A DNA stretch of 64,000 nucleotides, from NCBI GenBank assembly GCA_964251965.1, contig CAXULQ010000011.1, positions 47,272 through 111,271 on the forward strand, given 5' to 3'. The stretch's first letter is position 1. Every line of letters begins with the position of its first letter. The translations under genes and the position numbers were made by a program. Source of the DNA: Mucilaginibacter_A sp964251965. GTDB taxonomy: Bacteria > Bacteroidota > Bacteroidia > Sphingobacteriales > Sphingobacteriaceae. A model generated the notes under the pieces. The model made no database searches. It saw only the letters and a list, made by a program, of their open reading frames with translations, and had not been told where the DNA came from. Shown one piece after another: positions 1-6,603 of the stretch.

Positions 1-549
1 TATGCAGCAGCAGGTGCTTCGGCTTTGTCGGTTTTAACCGATCATGCTTTTTTTATGGGCAAAAAAATGGATTTGGTACAAGCGCGAAAAGCCAACCAGA
101 TCCCGGTTTTGCGTAAAGATTTTATGATCGATGAATATCAAATTATCGAAGCCAAAGCTTTAGGCGCAGATATAATTTTGCTGATTGCCGCGATTTTATC
201 TCCGCAGGAAATCAAAAAAATGGCCGGTTTGGCAAAAAGTTTAGGTTTAAATGTGTTGCTGGAAGTGCATAATTTAGAAGAACTGGAACGGAGCCTTGAT
301 CCACACATTGACACCATTGGCGTAAACAACCGTAACCTGGCCGATTTTACAGTTTCTGTTGATACTTCTTTTACCCTGATAAAATCTATTCCAAACGAGT
401 TTTTAAAGATTTCGGAAAGTGCGATTTCCGATCCGGAAACTATCCGCCAGTTAAAAGAAGTTGGCTTTAATGGTTTTTTGATTGGTGAGACTTTTATGAA
501 AGAAGCTGATCCGGGAGCAGCGATGAAGGAATTTGTGGGGAAGATATAA
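1..549 (+). CDS. trpC: indole-3-glycerol phosphate synthase, 5' end outside window
   Basis: Tryptophan biosynthesis enzyme that closes the indole ring of carboxyphenylamino-deoxyribulose phosphate. The frame is open from base 1, so the N-terminal part (roughly the first 75-80 residues of a ~260 residue TIM barrel) lies outside. Visible family motifs in order are ASALSVLTD, the catalytic-lysine strand VLRKDFMID, ADIILLIAA, VLLEVHNLEEL with the catalytic glutamate, IGVNNRNL, ISESAI and GFLIGETFM, the last forming the phosphate site. It probably belongs to a trp operon extending to the left. The next gene is an AT-rich island of different character, so the operon appears to end here. Confidence 0.95.
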   Translation, partial: YAAAGASALSVLTDHAFFMGKKMDLVQARKANQIPVLRKDFMIDEYQIIEAKALGADIILLIAAILSPQEIKKMAGLAKSLGLNVLLEVHNLEELERSLDPHIDTIGVNNRNLADFTVSVDTSFTLIKSIPNEFLKISESAISDPETIRQLKEVGFNGFLIGETFMKEADPGAAMKEFVGKI

Positions 550-605
550 TCGATTACTTTAATTTTACTTAGAACTAAACATATGGTTTAGCTATATCTA
601 AACAA

Positions 606-1004
606 ATGATTAAATTTGAACTTTTAGAGGTAGAACAAGTAAACGGAAAAATACCTTTTTTTAAACTTTGTATAGATGGGGGTTGTCAGTTTGATGAGTT
701 TTATAATGATTATGTTAAGAATGGGAATTTTGTAAGCCGCGTTAATGCTTGTTTCCAAATTATGAATTATGTTTCTGATGGACACATTCTTCCAAACACA
801 AAATTCAGAAATCTTGAAAATCCTGATCCCGTTACAATACCCGAATATGAAGTTAAAAAAGAAGAAATAAGGATTTATATGATAAGAATTGACAAAGGAT
901 TTGTTATCCTACTTTGTGCTTATAAATCAAAAAAACAAAAGAAAGATATATCAACATTTCGTTCAATTAAAAAAGATTTTCTTAATTCTTTAGCTAATAT
1001 TTAG
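606..1004 (+). CDS. RelE/HigB-like toxin (putative), first gene of a TAC-type module
   Basis: 132 residues. The C-terminal half has the layout of RelE/HigB/Gp49-type toxins: a strand with IRIYMIRIDKGFVILLCAY, then the basic turn KSKKQKKD and a terminal helix. This matches the family pattern of a strand pair followed by a lysine-rich K-K-x-x-K loop. The N-terminal half, with FDEFYNDY and a glycine-containing helix, fits the same fold. It ends 5 bases before an HTH gene, giving the toxin-first order typical of higBA. Composition is clearly more AT-rich than trpC and hflX on either side, suggesting acquisition. Toxin activity, probably as a ribosome-dependent mRNA interferase, is inferred from fold and context only; no catalytic residue was proven. 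Confidence 0.6.
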   Translation: MIKFELLEVEQVNGKIPFFKLCIDGGCQFDEFYNDYVKNGNFVSRVNACFQIMNYVSDGHILPNTKFRNLENPDPVTIPEYEVKKEEIRIYMIRIDKGFVILLCAYKSKKQKKDISTFRSIKKDFLNSLANI

Positions 1005-1009
1005 AAATC

Positions 1010-1447
1010 ATGATAACAAGAGAAGAGTTATTAAAAAGCCCTGATTATTGGTTTGAAGCAGCACAAAATGATTTATTTGCTGAGGTAAAACAGTATTTAG
1101 ATGAAGAAAAGATTACTCAGACAGAACTGGCCAAAAGGTTAAATGTGTCTAAAGGTTATATCTCTCAAATCATGAATGGCAATGCCAACTTCACTTTGAA
1201 AAAACTAGTAGACTTTTTCATTTCAATAGGGAAAGTACCACAAGTAAAATATTATGATTTTAAAGAAGTTCTTGAAAAGGACAACACAAAGCAAGAAAGT
1301 TTAAAATCTAAATTAGTTGACGGTATAGTTATTTCTAATAGATTTAAGAATTACTCCTCAAATGCTATTACAAAAGAAGATCCTAAAAGACATCTTACAA
1401 AACTACCGTTTGAGTTTAATTTAGAAATGGATGAATCAGCAGCATAA
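1010..1447 (+). CDS. XRE-family HTH antitoxin with C-terminal extension
   Basis: 145 residues. Residues about 20-75 form a five-helix XRE/HTH_3 domain; ITQTELAKRLNVSKGYISQI covers the two DNA-contact helices and is followed by MNGNANFTLKKLVDF. The last ~60 residues are a polar extension with no obvious domain. In known toxin-antitoxin-chaperone systems the antitoxin carries such a C-terminal chaperone-addiction segment bound by the SecB-like partner. The gene follows the toxin by 5 bases and its 3' end overlaps the next gene by 17 bases, indicating translational coupling. Inferred role: neutralises the toxin and represses the operon. Confidence 0.7.
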   Translation: MITREELLKSPDYWFEAAQNDLFAEVKQYLDEEKITQTELAKRLNVSKGYISQIMNGNANFTLKKLVDFFISIGKVPQVKYYDFKEVLEKDNTKQESLKSKLVDGIVISNRFKNYSSNAITKEDPKRHLTKLPFEFNLEMDESAA

Positions 1448-1910
1448 TATATCACAAGAAAAACAGGGTTTAAAAACCGGCATATTAAATATTCAAGATT
1501 TAGGATTTCAGGTAAACATTTTTGAAAAGCCTGATAACGAAAATATAGCAATTGGATATGATATGAATTTGTCTTTCGATGAGATTGAAAATTGGATCCA
1601 GTTTATTATAGAAGTAGAGTTTGTTAATAGTAAAAATCAAGTAAGAATTATATACTCAACTGTTTTGTCTAAATTTTTTGTTGAAAATTTAAATCAATAT
1701 TTTACAGCAGACAAAGAAGCATTACAATTACCTCATCAAGGTTTAGAAACTTTATTTGGATTAGCTTTTACACATACCAGAGCCATTTTAGCAAAAAATC
1801 TGGCAGGTACAATTCATAGCCATCTTTATATTCCTATTATTAATCCTACTGTATTACTCAACAGTCTTTTAAAACAAGCTACACATAGAATTACAGAGAA
1901 CCAAAAATAG
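1431..1910 (+). CDS. SecB-like chaperone (putative), third gene of the TAC-type module
   Basis: 159 residues, close to the usual SecB length. It starts inside the antitoxin gene. The N-terminal part is rich in alternating beta strands (GFQVNIFEKPDNENIAIGYD, then EVEFVNSKN). The end contains FTHTRAILAKNLAGT followed by YIPIINPTVLL, which matches the pattern of SecB-like proteins: a helix with T-R-x-I-L, a glycine turn, and an L/I-P-I-I-N-P segment. This similarity was recognised by eye and not by profile search. If right, the protein would bind the antitoxin tail and protect it from aggregation and proteolysis, as Rv1957 does for HigA1. A different SecB-fold function is possible. Confidence 0.6.
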   Translation: MNQQHNISQEKQGLKTGILNIQDLGFQVNIFEKPDNENIAIGYDMNLSFDEIENWIQFIIEVEFVNSKNQVRIIYSTVLSKFFVENLNQYFTADKEALQLPHQGLETLFGLAFTHTRAILAKNLAGTIHSHLYIPIINPTVLLNSLLKQATHRITENQK

Positions 1911-1978
1911 TTTCATTTCTTTAATGAAAAACAACAACCGCTTCAAATTTTACACCGATAAAAGGAGTATTGCCAAAT

Positions 1979-3163
1979 ATGAAACAAAAATTTTATGATA
2001 CTGCCATCAAGCAGGAAAAAGCAGTTTTGGTAGGCATTATTACGCCTGGCGGAACCGAAGAACAAGAACGCGAATATTTAGAAGAACTGGAGTTTTTGGT
2101 GGTTACGGCTGGCGGTGCAACCGTAAAAACTTTCACCCAAAAAATGCAGCGGCCAGAACGTGCCACTTTTGTTGGAACCGGTAAACTGGAAGAAATAAAA
2201 GCTTATGTAGCTGCGGAAGAAATCGATATGGTTGTTTTTGACGATGAGCTTTCGCCTTCGCAAATGCGCAATATTGAAACAGAATTACAAGTTAAAATTC
2301 TCGACCGAAGTAATTTAATCCTGGATATTTTTGCCGGCCGTGCACAAACCGCACAAGCAAAAGCACAGGTAGAATTAGCGCAGTTACAATATTTGCTGCC
2401 GCGCTTAACACGTTTATGGACGCACTTGGAACGGCAAAAAGGCGGTATCGGGATGCGCGGGCCAGGTGAAAGCCAGATTGAAACCGACAGGCGTTTGATC
2501 CTCAACAAAATTTCGCTTTTAAAAGATAAGCTGAAACACATCGACCGGCAAAACGAAACACAGCGTAAAAACCGTGTTCAACTGGTTCGTGTGGCTTTGG
2601 TTGGTTATACCAACGTTGGTAAATCTACCATCATGAACATGCTTGCCAAATCCGAAGTTTTTGCAGAAAATAAATTGTTTGCGACCTTGGATACGACGGT
2701 ACGAAAAGTGGTGATTGAAAATTTGCCTTTTTTACTGTCAGACACGGTTGGTTTTATCCGCAAACTGCCTCACCATTTAATTGAATGCTTTAAATCTACC
2801 TTGGATGAAGTTAGAGAAGCAGATATTTTGATTCACGTAGTTGATATTTCTCACCCTACTTTTGAAGACCAAATCCATATTGTAACCGAAACTTTAAAAG
2901 ATTTGGGCGCGATCGATAAGAAAATTATTACGGTTTTTAATAAGATTGATGCTTATCATCCGGCAAACATCCATCCGGAAGAACCGGAAACAGTGACAAC
3001 TTTAGAGGAATTTGAACAAAGTTGGATGGCCAGGAATAATAGTCCGGCGATATTCATTTCAGCCTTAAAAAAAGATAACCTGGAAGATTTTAGGAAGTTG
3101 CTGTACGATCAGGTAAAGGCAATCCACACCGAACGTTATCCGTACGACCAGCTTTTGTACTGA
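1979..3163 (+). CDS. hflX: GTPase HflX
   Basis: 394-residue ribosome-associated GTPase that splits stalled or heat-damaged 70S ribosomes. The N-terminal HflX domain is followed by a helical linker with RGPGESQIETDRR. The GTPase domain has G1 GYTNVGKST near residue 210, G3 DTVGF and G4 NKID. The ATG at 1979 is chosen over an upstream in-frame TTG at 1970 because AAAGGAG at 1961-1967 sits 11 bases from the ATG and only 2 from the TTG; such a clear Shine-Dalgarno sequence is unusual here. It is followed 83 bases later by rbfA, another ribosome factor. Confidence 0.95.
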   Translation: MKQKFYDTAIKQEKAVLVGIITPGGTEEQEREYLEELEFLVVTAGGATVKTFTQKMQRPERATFVGTGKLEEIKAYVAAEEIDMVVFDDELSPSQMRNIETELQVKILDRSNLILDIFAGRAQTAQAKAQVELAQLQYLLPRLTRLWTHLERQKGGIGMRGPGESQIETDRRLILNKISLLKDKLKHIDRQNETQRKNRVQLVRVALVGYTNVGKSTIMNMLAKSEVFAENKLFATLDTTVRKVVIENLPFLLSDTVGFIRKLPHHLIECFKSTLDEVREADILIHVVDISHPTFEDQIHIVTETLKDLGAIDKKIITVFNKIDAYHPANIHPEEPETVTTLEEFEQSWMARNNSPAIFISALKKDNLEDFRKLLYDQVKAIHTERYPYDQLLY

Positions 3164-3246
3164 TACTGTTTTCATGCCCTAAAAACTTGTATCACTTAAA
3201 TCGATTTTACGTTAATTATACAAATTCCTGCCAACAATAAATTATC

Positions 3247-3609
3247 ATGGAATCAAAAAGACAACAAAAATTTGCCGGCGTTATCCAACAGGATCTGGCG
3301 GCAATTTTTCAACGGGAAGGAATGAATTTTCTGCCAAATGCACTCATCACCATCACTAAAGTGCGTACTACGCCTGATTTGGCAATTGCACGCGTTTTCC
3401 TCAGCTTTTTTAATGTAACAAACAACGAACAAGCGTTGCAAACCATCAAACTGCATGCTTCGGAAATTCGGTATAAGCTTGGCCGCCAAATTAAAGACCA
3501 GGTTCGTGTAATCCCGCAACTGGAATTTTTTGTGGATGATACCAGCGATTACGTAAACCGGATGGACAAGATTTTCGACAAGATACACAAAGATGAAAAC
3601 GAGCAATAG
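3247..3609 (+). CDS. rbfA: 30S ribosome-binding factor A
   Basis: 120-residue KH-fold protein acting in late maturation of the 16S rRNA 5' end and cold adaptation. Family features seen are the start ESKRQQKFAGVIQQDLAAIF, ITITKVRTTPDLAIARVF and IPQLEFFVDDTSDYVNRMD, the last being the typical L-x-F-x-x-D-x-x-x-x-x-x-x-x-x-I pattern. Length is normal. It is followed after 9 bases by the M23 peptidase gene and is probably co-transcribed with it. Confidence 0.93.
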   Translation: MESKRQQKFAGVIQQDLAAIFQREGMNFLPNALITITKVRTTPDLAIARVFLSFFNVTNNEQALQTIKLHASEIRYKLGRQIKDQVRVIPQLEFFVDDTSDYVNRMDKIFDKIHKDENEQ

Positions 3610-3618
3610 CCGGATTTT

Positions 3619-4317
3619 ATGCCGATAAACAAAGCACAACAACTGGCCGATCTTCTGCAAAAACACACGCAGGAGATTGGTAAAGTTGTTGATTATGACC
3701 CGCAGAAAGACCGCTTGTTTCCTTTTGATTTTACGGCTTCCAACAAAACTTTGAGCCAAGAAACCGTTGCCGATACAGCTGCTTTTTCGGCTTGGGTAAC
3801 GCAAACTTTGCAGCAAAACAATTGCCGTTATGGCATTGGCGGTTATTTTGAAAACAGAACTTTGTATGCGCGTAGTGTACATTTTAATACTTCTTCCAAT
3901 GAACCTCGTCGCCTCCATTTAGGTATAGATATTTGGGCTGAAGCTGGTACGCCGGTTTATTCGCCTTTTGAGGGAAAAGTCCACAGCTTTCGAGATAATA
4001 ATAATTTTGGCGATTACGGGCCAACTATCATTTTGGAATACTTTTTTTATGGTATAAATTTTTATGCGCTTTTTGGTCATTTAAACCGAGAATCGCTGGA
4101 AGGAATTTATCCCGGAAAAACCATCCTGAAAAACGAGCGGATTGCAGTATTCGGAACCGAAGCAGAAAACGGTAATTGGCCGCCGCATTTACATTTTCAA
4201 CTCATTTTTGATTTGGAAGGAAATGAAGGTGATTATCCGGGCGTTTGCAAGTTATCCGAACGAGAGAAATACCGGTCAAATATTCCTGACCCAAACTTAA
4301 TTCTTCGCTTTTATTAA
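3619..4317 (+). CDS. M23-family metallopeptidase domain protein (LytM-like)
   Basis: 232 residues. The zinc-site motifs of lysostaphin-type M23 peptidases are present: HLGID (H near 100, D near 104) and HLHFQ (near 190-192), with FGHLN between them. No signal peptide is visible, so either export is non-classical or the protein acts inside the cell, which is unusual for a cell-wall endopeptidase. The ~90 residues before the domain match no family I recognise. It lies 9 bases downstream of rbfA. Confidence 0.85.
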   Translation: MPINKAQQLADLLQKHTQEIGKVVDYDPQKDRLFPFDFTASNKTLSQETVADTAAFSAWVTQTLQQNNCRYGIGGYFENRTLYARSVHFNTSSNEPRRLHLGIDIWAEAGTPVYSPFEGKVHSFRDNNNFGDYGPTIILEYFFYGINFYALFGHLNRESLEGIYPGKTILKNERIAVFGTEAENGNWPPHLHFQLIFDLEGNEGDYPGVCKLSEREKYRSNIPDPNLILRFY

Positions 4318-4366
4318 CACCTAACGACGGGTTTTTTCGTTACGTTATTATACTTAATTTCAAACG

Positions 4367-5029
4367 ATGCTTTATTTATTCATATTTTTTCAAACGTTGA
4401 TTTCCGCTTTTCATGTAGACGATCAGCCGCAGTTTAAAGGCGGGCAACAAGCTTTAAACTCATTTTTATCACGAAATTTAATCTACCCGGATTTTTCCAG
4501 GCAAAACTGTATTTCTGGTACGGTACAAGTTAGTTTCAACATCAACCAAAATAATAAACCGGTTAACGTTAAAGTGCAAAAAGGTTTTGGTATTGATTTG
4601 GATGATGAAGCTATTCGCCTGGTAAAATTAACTGCCGGAAAATGGATTTTACCGTCGGACCATAACATCAACACCACTCTAATTTTGCCTGTTAATTTTA
4701 GTTTAAGCCAATACAATTGCACTAATAAAACCAGAAACGAAATGGAACAGGCCATAACTGCTTACAAAGCCCGGGAAGCTTTAGTGGATGCGGTTACCAA
4801 TTATTACGAAAATAAGTATTTGGGAAAAGCAGATGTTTCTAAAGAACCGGAAATACAGGCTTTAAAAAACCAGTTGGGTTTTGACGAAGATTATGCAGAT
4901 GATGTGTTAAAACAAGCCAACCAGAAATTAAAACAGGGCGACAACGAAGGTGCCTGCGAAGACTGGAAGTTTGTACGCAACATTGGCAGTAATAAAGCAG
5001 ATGCAATGTTAGCGAAGTATTGTAAGTAG
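4367..5029 (+). CDS. TonB C-terminal-domain protein
   Basis: 220 residues with a short hydrophobic N-terminus (LYLFIFFQTLISAF) that is probably a signal or anchor. Residues about 18-115 resemble a TonB C-terminal domain: PQFKGGQQALNSFL, then NLIYP, SGTVQVSFNIN and VQKGFGIDLDDEAIRLV. The last ~35 residues (QGDNEGACEDWKFVRNIG, ending in KYC) resemble the Sel1/TPR-like tail of Bacteroidota proteins with this domain. It may interact with an outer-membrane partner; it lacks the long proline-rich linker of a classical TonB. A TGCTTCTTTTA repeat begins 5 bases after the stop. Confidence 0.7.
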   Translation: MLYLFIFFQTLISAFHVDDQPQFKGGQQALNSFLSRNLIYPDFSRQNCISGTVQVSFNINQNNKPVNVKVQKGFGIDLDDEAIRLVKLTAGKWILPSDHNINTTLILPVNFSLSQYNCTNKTRNEMEQAITAYKAREALVDAVTNYYENKYLGKADVSKEPEIQALKNQLGFDEDYADDVLKQANQKLKQGDNEGACEDWKFVRNIGSNKADAMLAKYCK

Positions 5030-5033
5030 ATTA

Positions 5034-5077
5034 ATGCTTCTTTTAGCGGTGAAAATTTATGCTGATAAAAGAAGCAT
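5034..5077. repeat. inverted pair of TGCTTCTTTTA repeats
   Basis: Exact 12-base arms, ATGCTTCTTTTA at 5034-5045 and its complement at 5066-5077, with a 20-base loop. Lies directly after the TonB-domain gene and abuts the REP-like palindrome that starts at 5078. Possible 3' end structure, but no U tract follows. Confidence 0.85.
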
Positions 5078-5173
5078 GTTGCCATTTCGACCGAAGGGAG
5101 AAATCTTCATCTAATAACACAAGCATACCTTTCGCTCTAAATAAGATTTCTTACTTCGGATCGAAATGGCAAC
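5078..5173. repeat. REP-like long palindrome
   Basis: GTTGCCATTTCGA at 5078-5090 pairs with TCGAAATGGCAAC at 5161-5173. The arms extend inward through CCGAAGGGAGAAATCTT against AAGATTTCTTACTTCGG with few mismatches, giving a ~30 bp stem and a ~35 base loop. From memory, this type (CATTTCGACCGAAG...AGAAATC) is a recurrent intergenic palindrome in Sphingobacteriaceae and Flavobacteriia. Confidence 0.8.
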
Positions 5174-5235
5174 GCATAAAATGACAAGGTGCACAAAATC
5201 TTCACTCCAAAATCCTCACTCTTTTTCTAAAAACT

Positions 5236-5249
5236 ATGCTTCTTTTACC
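5236..5249 (+). repeat. single TGCTTCTTTTA repeat
   Basis: ATGCTTCTTTTACC, followed by AGTATAAAATT, which partly matches the extended consensus. It sits 25 bases before the hairpin terminator at 5274. Confidence 0.8.
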
Positions 5250-5273
5250 AGTATAAAATTGTTGTTATACAGC

Positions 5274-5299
5274 AAAGCCCCTGATGGGCAGGGGCTTTT
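5274..5299. terminator. hairpin terminator, probably bidirectional
   Basis: Perfect 10 bp stem AAAGCCCCTG / CAGGGGCTTT with loop ATGGG and TTTT on the plus side. It lies downstream of the TonB-domain gene on plus and ~36 bases downstream of the tRNA-like RNA on minus, so it can serve both. Confidence 0.85.
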
Positions 5300-5334
5300 A
5301 CTAACCAATTATAAACCTAAATTATGAGAAGGGC

Positions 5335-5445
5335 TGTAGGAGAAGGGGTCGAACCTTCACGAAGTGGTTATCGCGTTGCCGCGGTTTCCCATAATCTTCG
5401 CCACCGGGACAAGGAGGTGTGTCTGCCAAATTTCACCATCCTACA
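5335..5445 (-). ncRNA. tRNA-like RNA with oversized variable arm
   Basis: Read on the minus strand, a 7 bp acceptor stem pairs TGTAGGA (5445-5439) with TCCTACA (5341-5335). Then come a D arm GTG/CAC with loop AAATTTGGCAGA including the conserved GG, a five-pair anticodon stem CCTCC/GGTGG with a central T-T mismatch, and a 7-base loop TTGTCCC. A ~40-base variable region follows, with a CGAAG/CTTCG stem and an inner CGCG-GCAA-CGCG hairpin. The T arm GAAGG-TTCGACC-CCTTC is perfect. The formal anticodon would be GUC (Asp), but base 37 is C and class II shape does not fit tRNA-Asp. CCA is not encoded. The elbow is intact while the decoding arm is abnormal. It could be a degenerate class II tRNA or a tRNA mimic. 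Confidence 0.65.
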
Positions 5446-5494
5446 TTTTCTTATTAAGCAATTTAAAGAACGTTGTTTTTGTTATTGCTTGATA

Positions 5495-5526
5495 CAAATC
5501 TAAGGCATGATTCAATTCTTTGCAAA
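5495..5526 (-). promoter_or_regulatory. Bacteroidota-type promoter for the tRNA-like RNA
   Basis: On minus, TTTG (5526-5523) and TAGATTTG (5502-5495) are spaced by 20 bases, matching the TTTG / TAnnTTTG promoter of Bacteroidota. Transcription would start near 5490, leaving a ~45-base leader before the tRNA-like 5' end. Confidence 0.55.
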
Positions 5527-5599
5527 TATTTCAACAAAATAATTTTATTTTTAAACAAAATTAAATTATACTTGCTAAACGTTACACATTTCAAAATTT

Positions 5600-6076
5600 A
5601 TGCCTCTTAAAAAACCTCATAATTCAGAAATTGATAATCTGGATATTCAGATTTTATCTATCCTGATGAAAAACGCAACTACGCCTTACACCGAAATTGC
5701 AAAAGAATTAATCGTTTCCGGCGGGACCATACACGTCAGGATGAAAAAACTCGAGGATTTAGGAATTATCAAAGGTGCCAACCTGGAAATTAACCCGCAA
5801 AAATTAGGTTATGATGTTTGTGCTTTCCTAGGGATTTTCCTTGAAAAAGGTTCGCAATACAATAATGCCGTTAAGCAGTTAAAAACGGTAAACGAAATTG
5901 TAGAACTGCATTACACAACGGGTAGCTGGAGTATTTTCGCAAAAATTATTTGTCGGGACACAACACATTTAAGAGAGATTTTAAACGAACAAATCCAAAG
6001 TGTAGAAGGCATACAACGAACCGAGACCTTTATTTCATTAGAAGAAAGCATTAAAAGGCAAATTACGTTGGATTAA
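5600..6076 (+). CDS. Lrp/AsnC-family transcriptional regulator
   Basis: 158 residues, normal for the family. The N-terminal winged HTH is LDIQILSILMKNATTPYTEI then AKELIVSGGTIHVRMKKLED; the C-terminal RAM (ligand-binding) domain contains KTVNEIVELHYTTGSWSIF and ends with the TETFISLEES strand. It is expected to respond to an amino acid or related effector and regulate transport or metabolism genes, often including its own. There is no linked metabolic target; the next gene is an iron-permease-like protein. Confidence 0.9.
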   Translation: MPLKKPHNSEIDNLDIQILSILMKNATTPYTEIAKELIVSGGTIHVRMKKLEDLGIIKGANLEINPQKLGYDVCAFLGIFLEKGSQYNNAVKQLKTVNEIVELHYTTGSWSIFAKIICRDTTHLREILNEQIQSVEGIQRTETFISLEESIKRQITLD

Positions 6077-6168
6077 AAAACTACTTTTATTTACTTTAAA
6101 ATCTATGTTAACTTTGTACTGTACTTATTGATAACCATTTATCAGTTTAAATAGTATAAATTGAACGT

Positions 6169-6558
6169 ATGAAAAAGGATTTTTGGGGAACTGTTACCAA
6201 TAATGTAACTAAGTGGACGGGCAGCACAACTGGAATATTATTTGCAAATGGGCTGATGATTTTGTGGCTCATCTATGGCTATTTCGAGCATTTTTCTGAA
6301 GAGTCGCAAATGATCTTAAATACCGTTACTTCGATTATCACTTTTATTATGCTGTTTCTGATCCAGAAAGGCCAGAACAAAGCAGATAAAGCCACACAGC
6401 TTAAACTCGATGAAATTATTTATGCTTTAGAATCAGGAAATAACAAAAGATTAGGGATTGAAAAACTGACTGAAGAGGAATTAGATTTAATAAAAGAAGA
6501 ATACAACCTCGAAGAAGAAGAAGACGAACTGGCAGATAAAAAAACAGCAAGGCCGTAA
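6169..6558 (+). CDS. low-affinity iron permease family protein
   Basis: 129-residue membrane protein of the Fet4-like family. Two transmembrane segments lie at about residues 22-42 (GILFANGLMILWLIYGYF) and 50-66 (LNTVTSIITFIMLFLIQ), followed by the family motif QKGQNKADKATQLKLDEI. The acidic C-terminus (EEEEDELADKK) is a normal feature. The bacterial function is unproven; transport of iron is inferred from the fungal relative, and these short proteins have fewer helices than yeast Fet4. A TAACTTTG element at 6109-6116 could be its -7 box. The stop codon lies inside the terminator hairpin at 6547-6579. Confidence 0.85.
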   Translation: MKKDFWGTVTNNVTKWTGSTTGILFANGLMILWLIYGYFEHFSEESQMILNTVTSIITFIMLFLIQKGQNKADKATQLKLDEIIYALESGNNKRLGIEKLTEEELDLIKEEYNLEEEEDELADKKTARP

Positions 6559-6579
6559 TTATAATAATTACGGCCTTGC
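6547..6579 (-). terminator. terminator of the subtilase gene, overlapping the opposite gene stop
   Basis: Perfect 16 bp arms, GCAAGGCCGTAATTAT at 6547-6562 and its complement at 6564-6579. On the minus strand the stem is followed by a T run (complement of AAAAAAACA, 6539-6545), so it terminates the S8 peptidase mRNA. On plus no T run follows. Confidence 0.85.
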
Positions 6580-6603
6580 ACCAATTCAATATCCAGCAAA
6601 AAG

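Noticed and set aside
361..375. Repeat copy in trpC (ATACTTCTTTTACC)
   Set aside because: One base off the core in a Thr-Ser-Phe codon run; similar one-off matches (36964, 55487, 56785) occur in genes and look like ordinary codon use.
3253..3918. 221-codon frame on minus opposite rbfA and the M23 gene
   Set aside because: Fully antisense to two clear genes, with low-complexity residues typical of shadow frames.
5034..5530. CRISPR array in the repeat-rich gap
   Set aside because: Repeats are inverted pairs of different families with irregular spacing, not direct repeats with uniform spacers.
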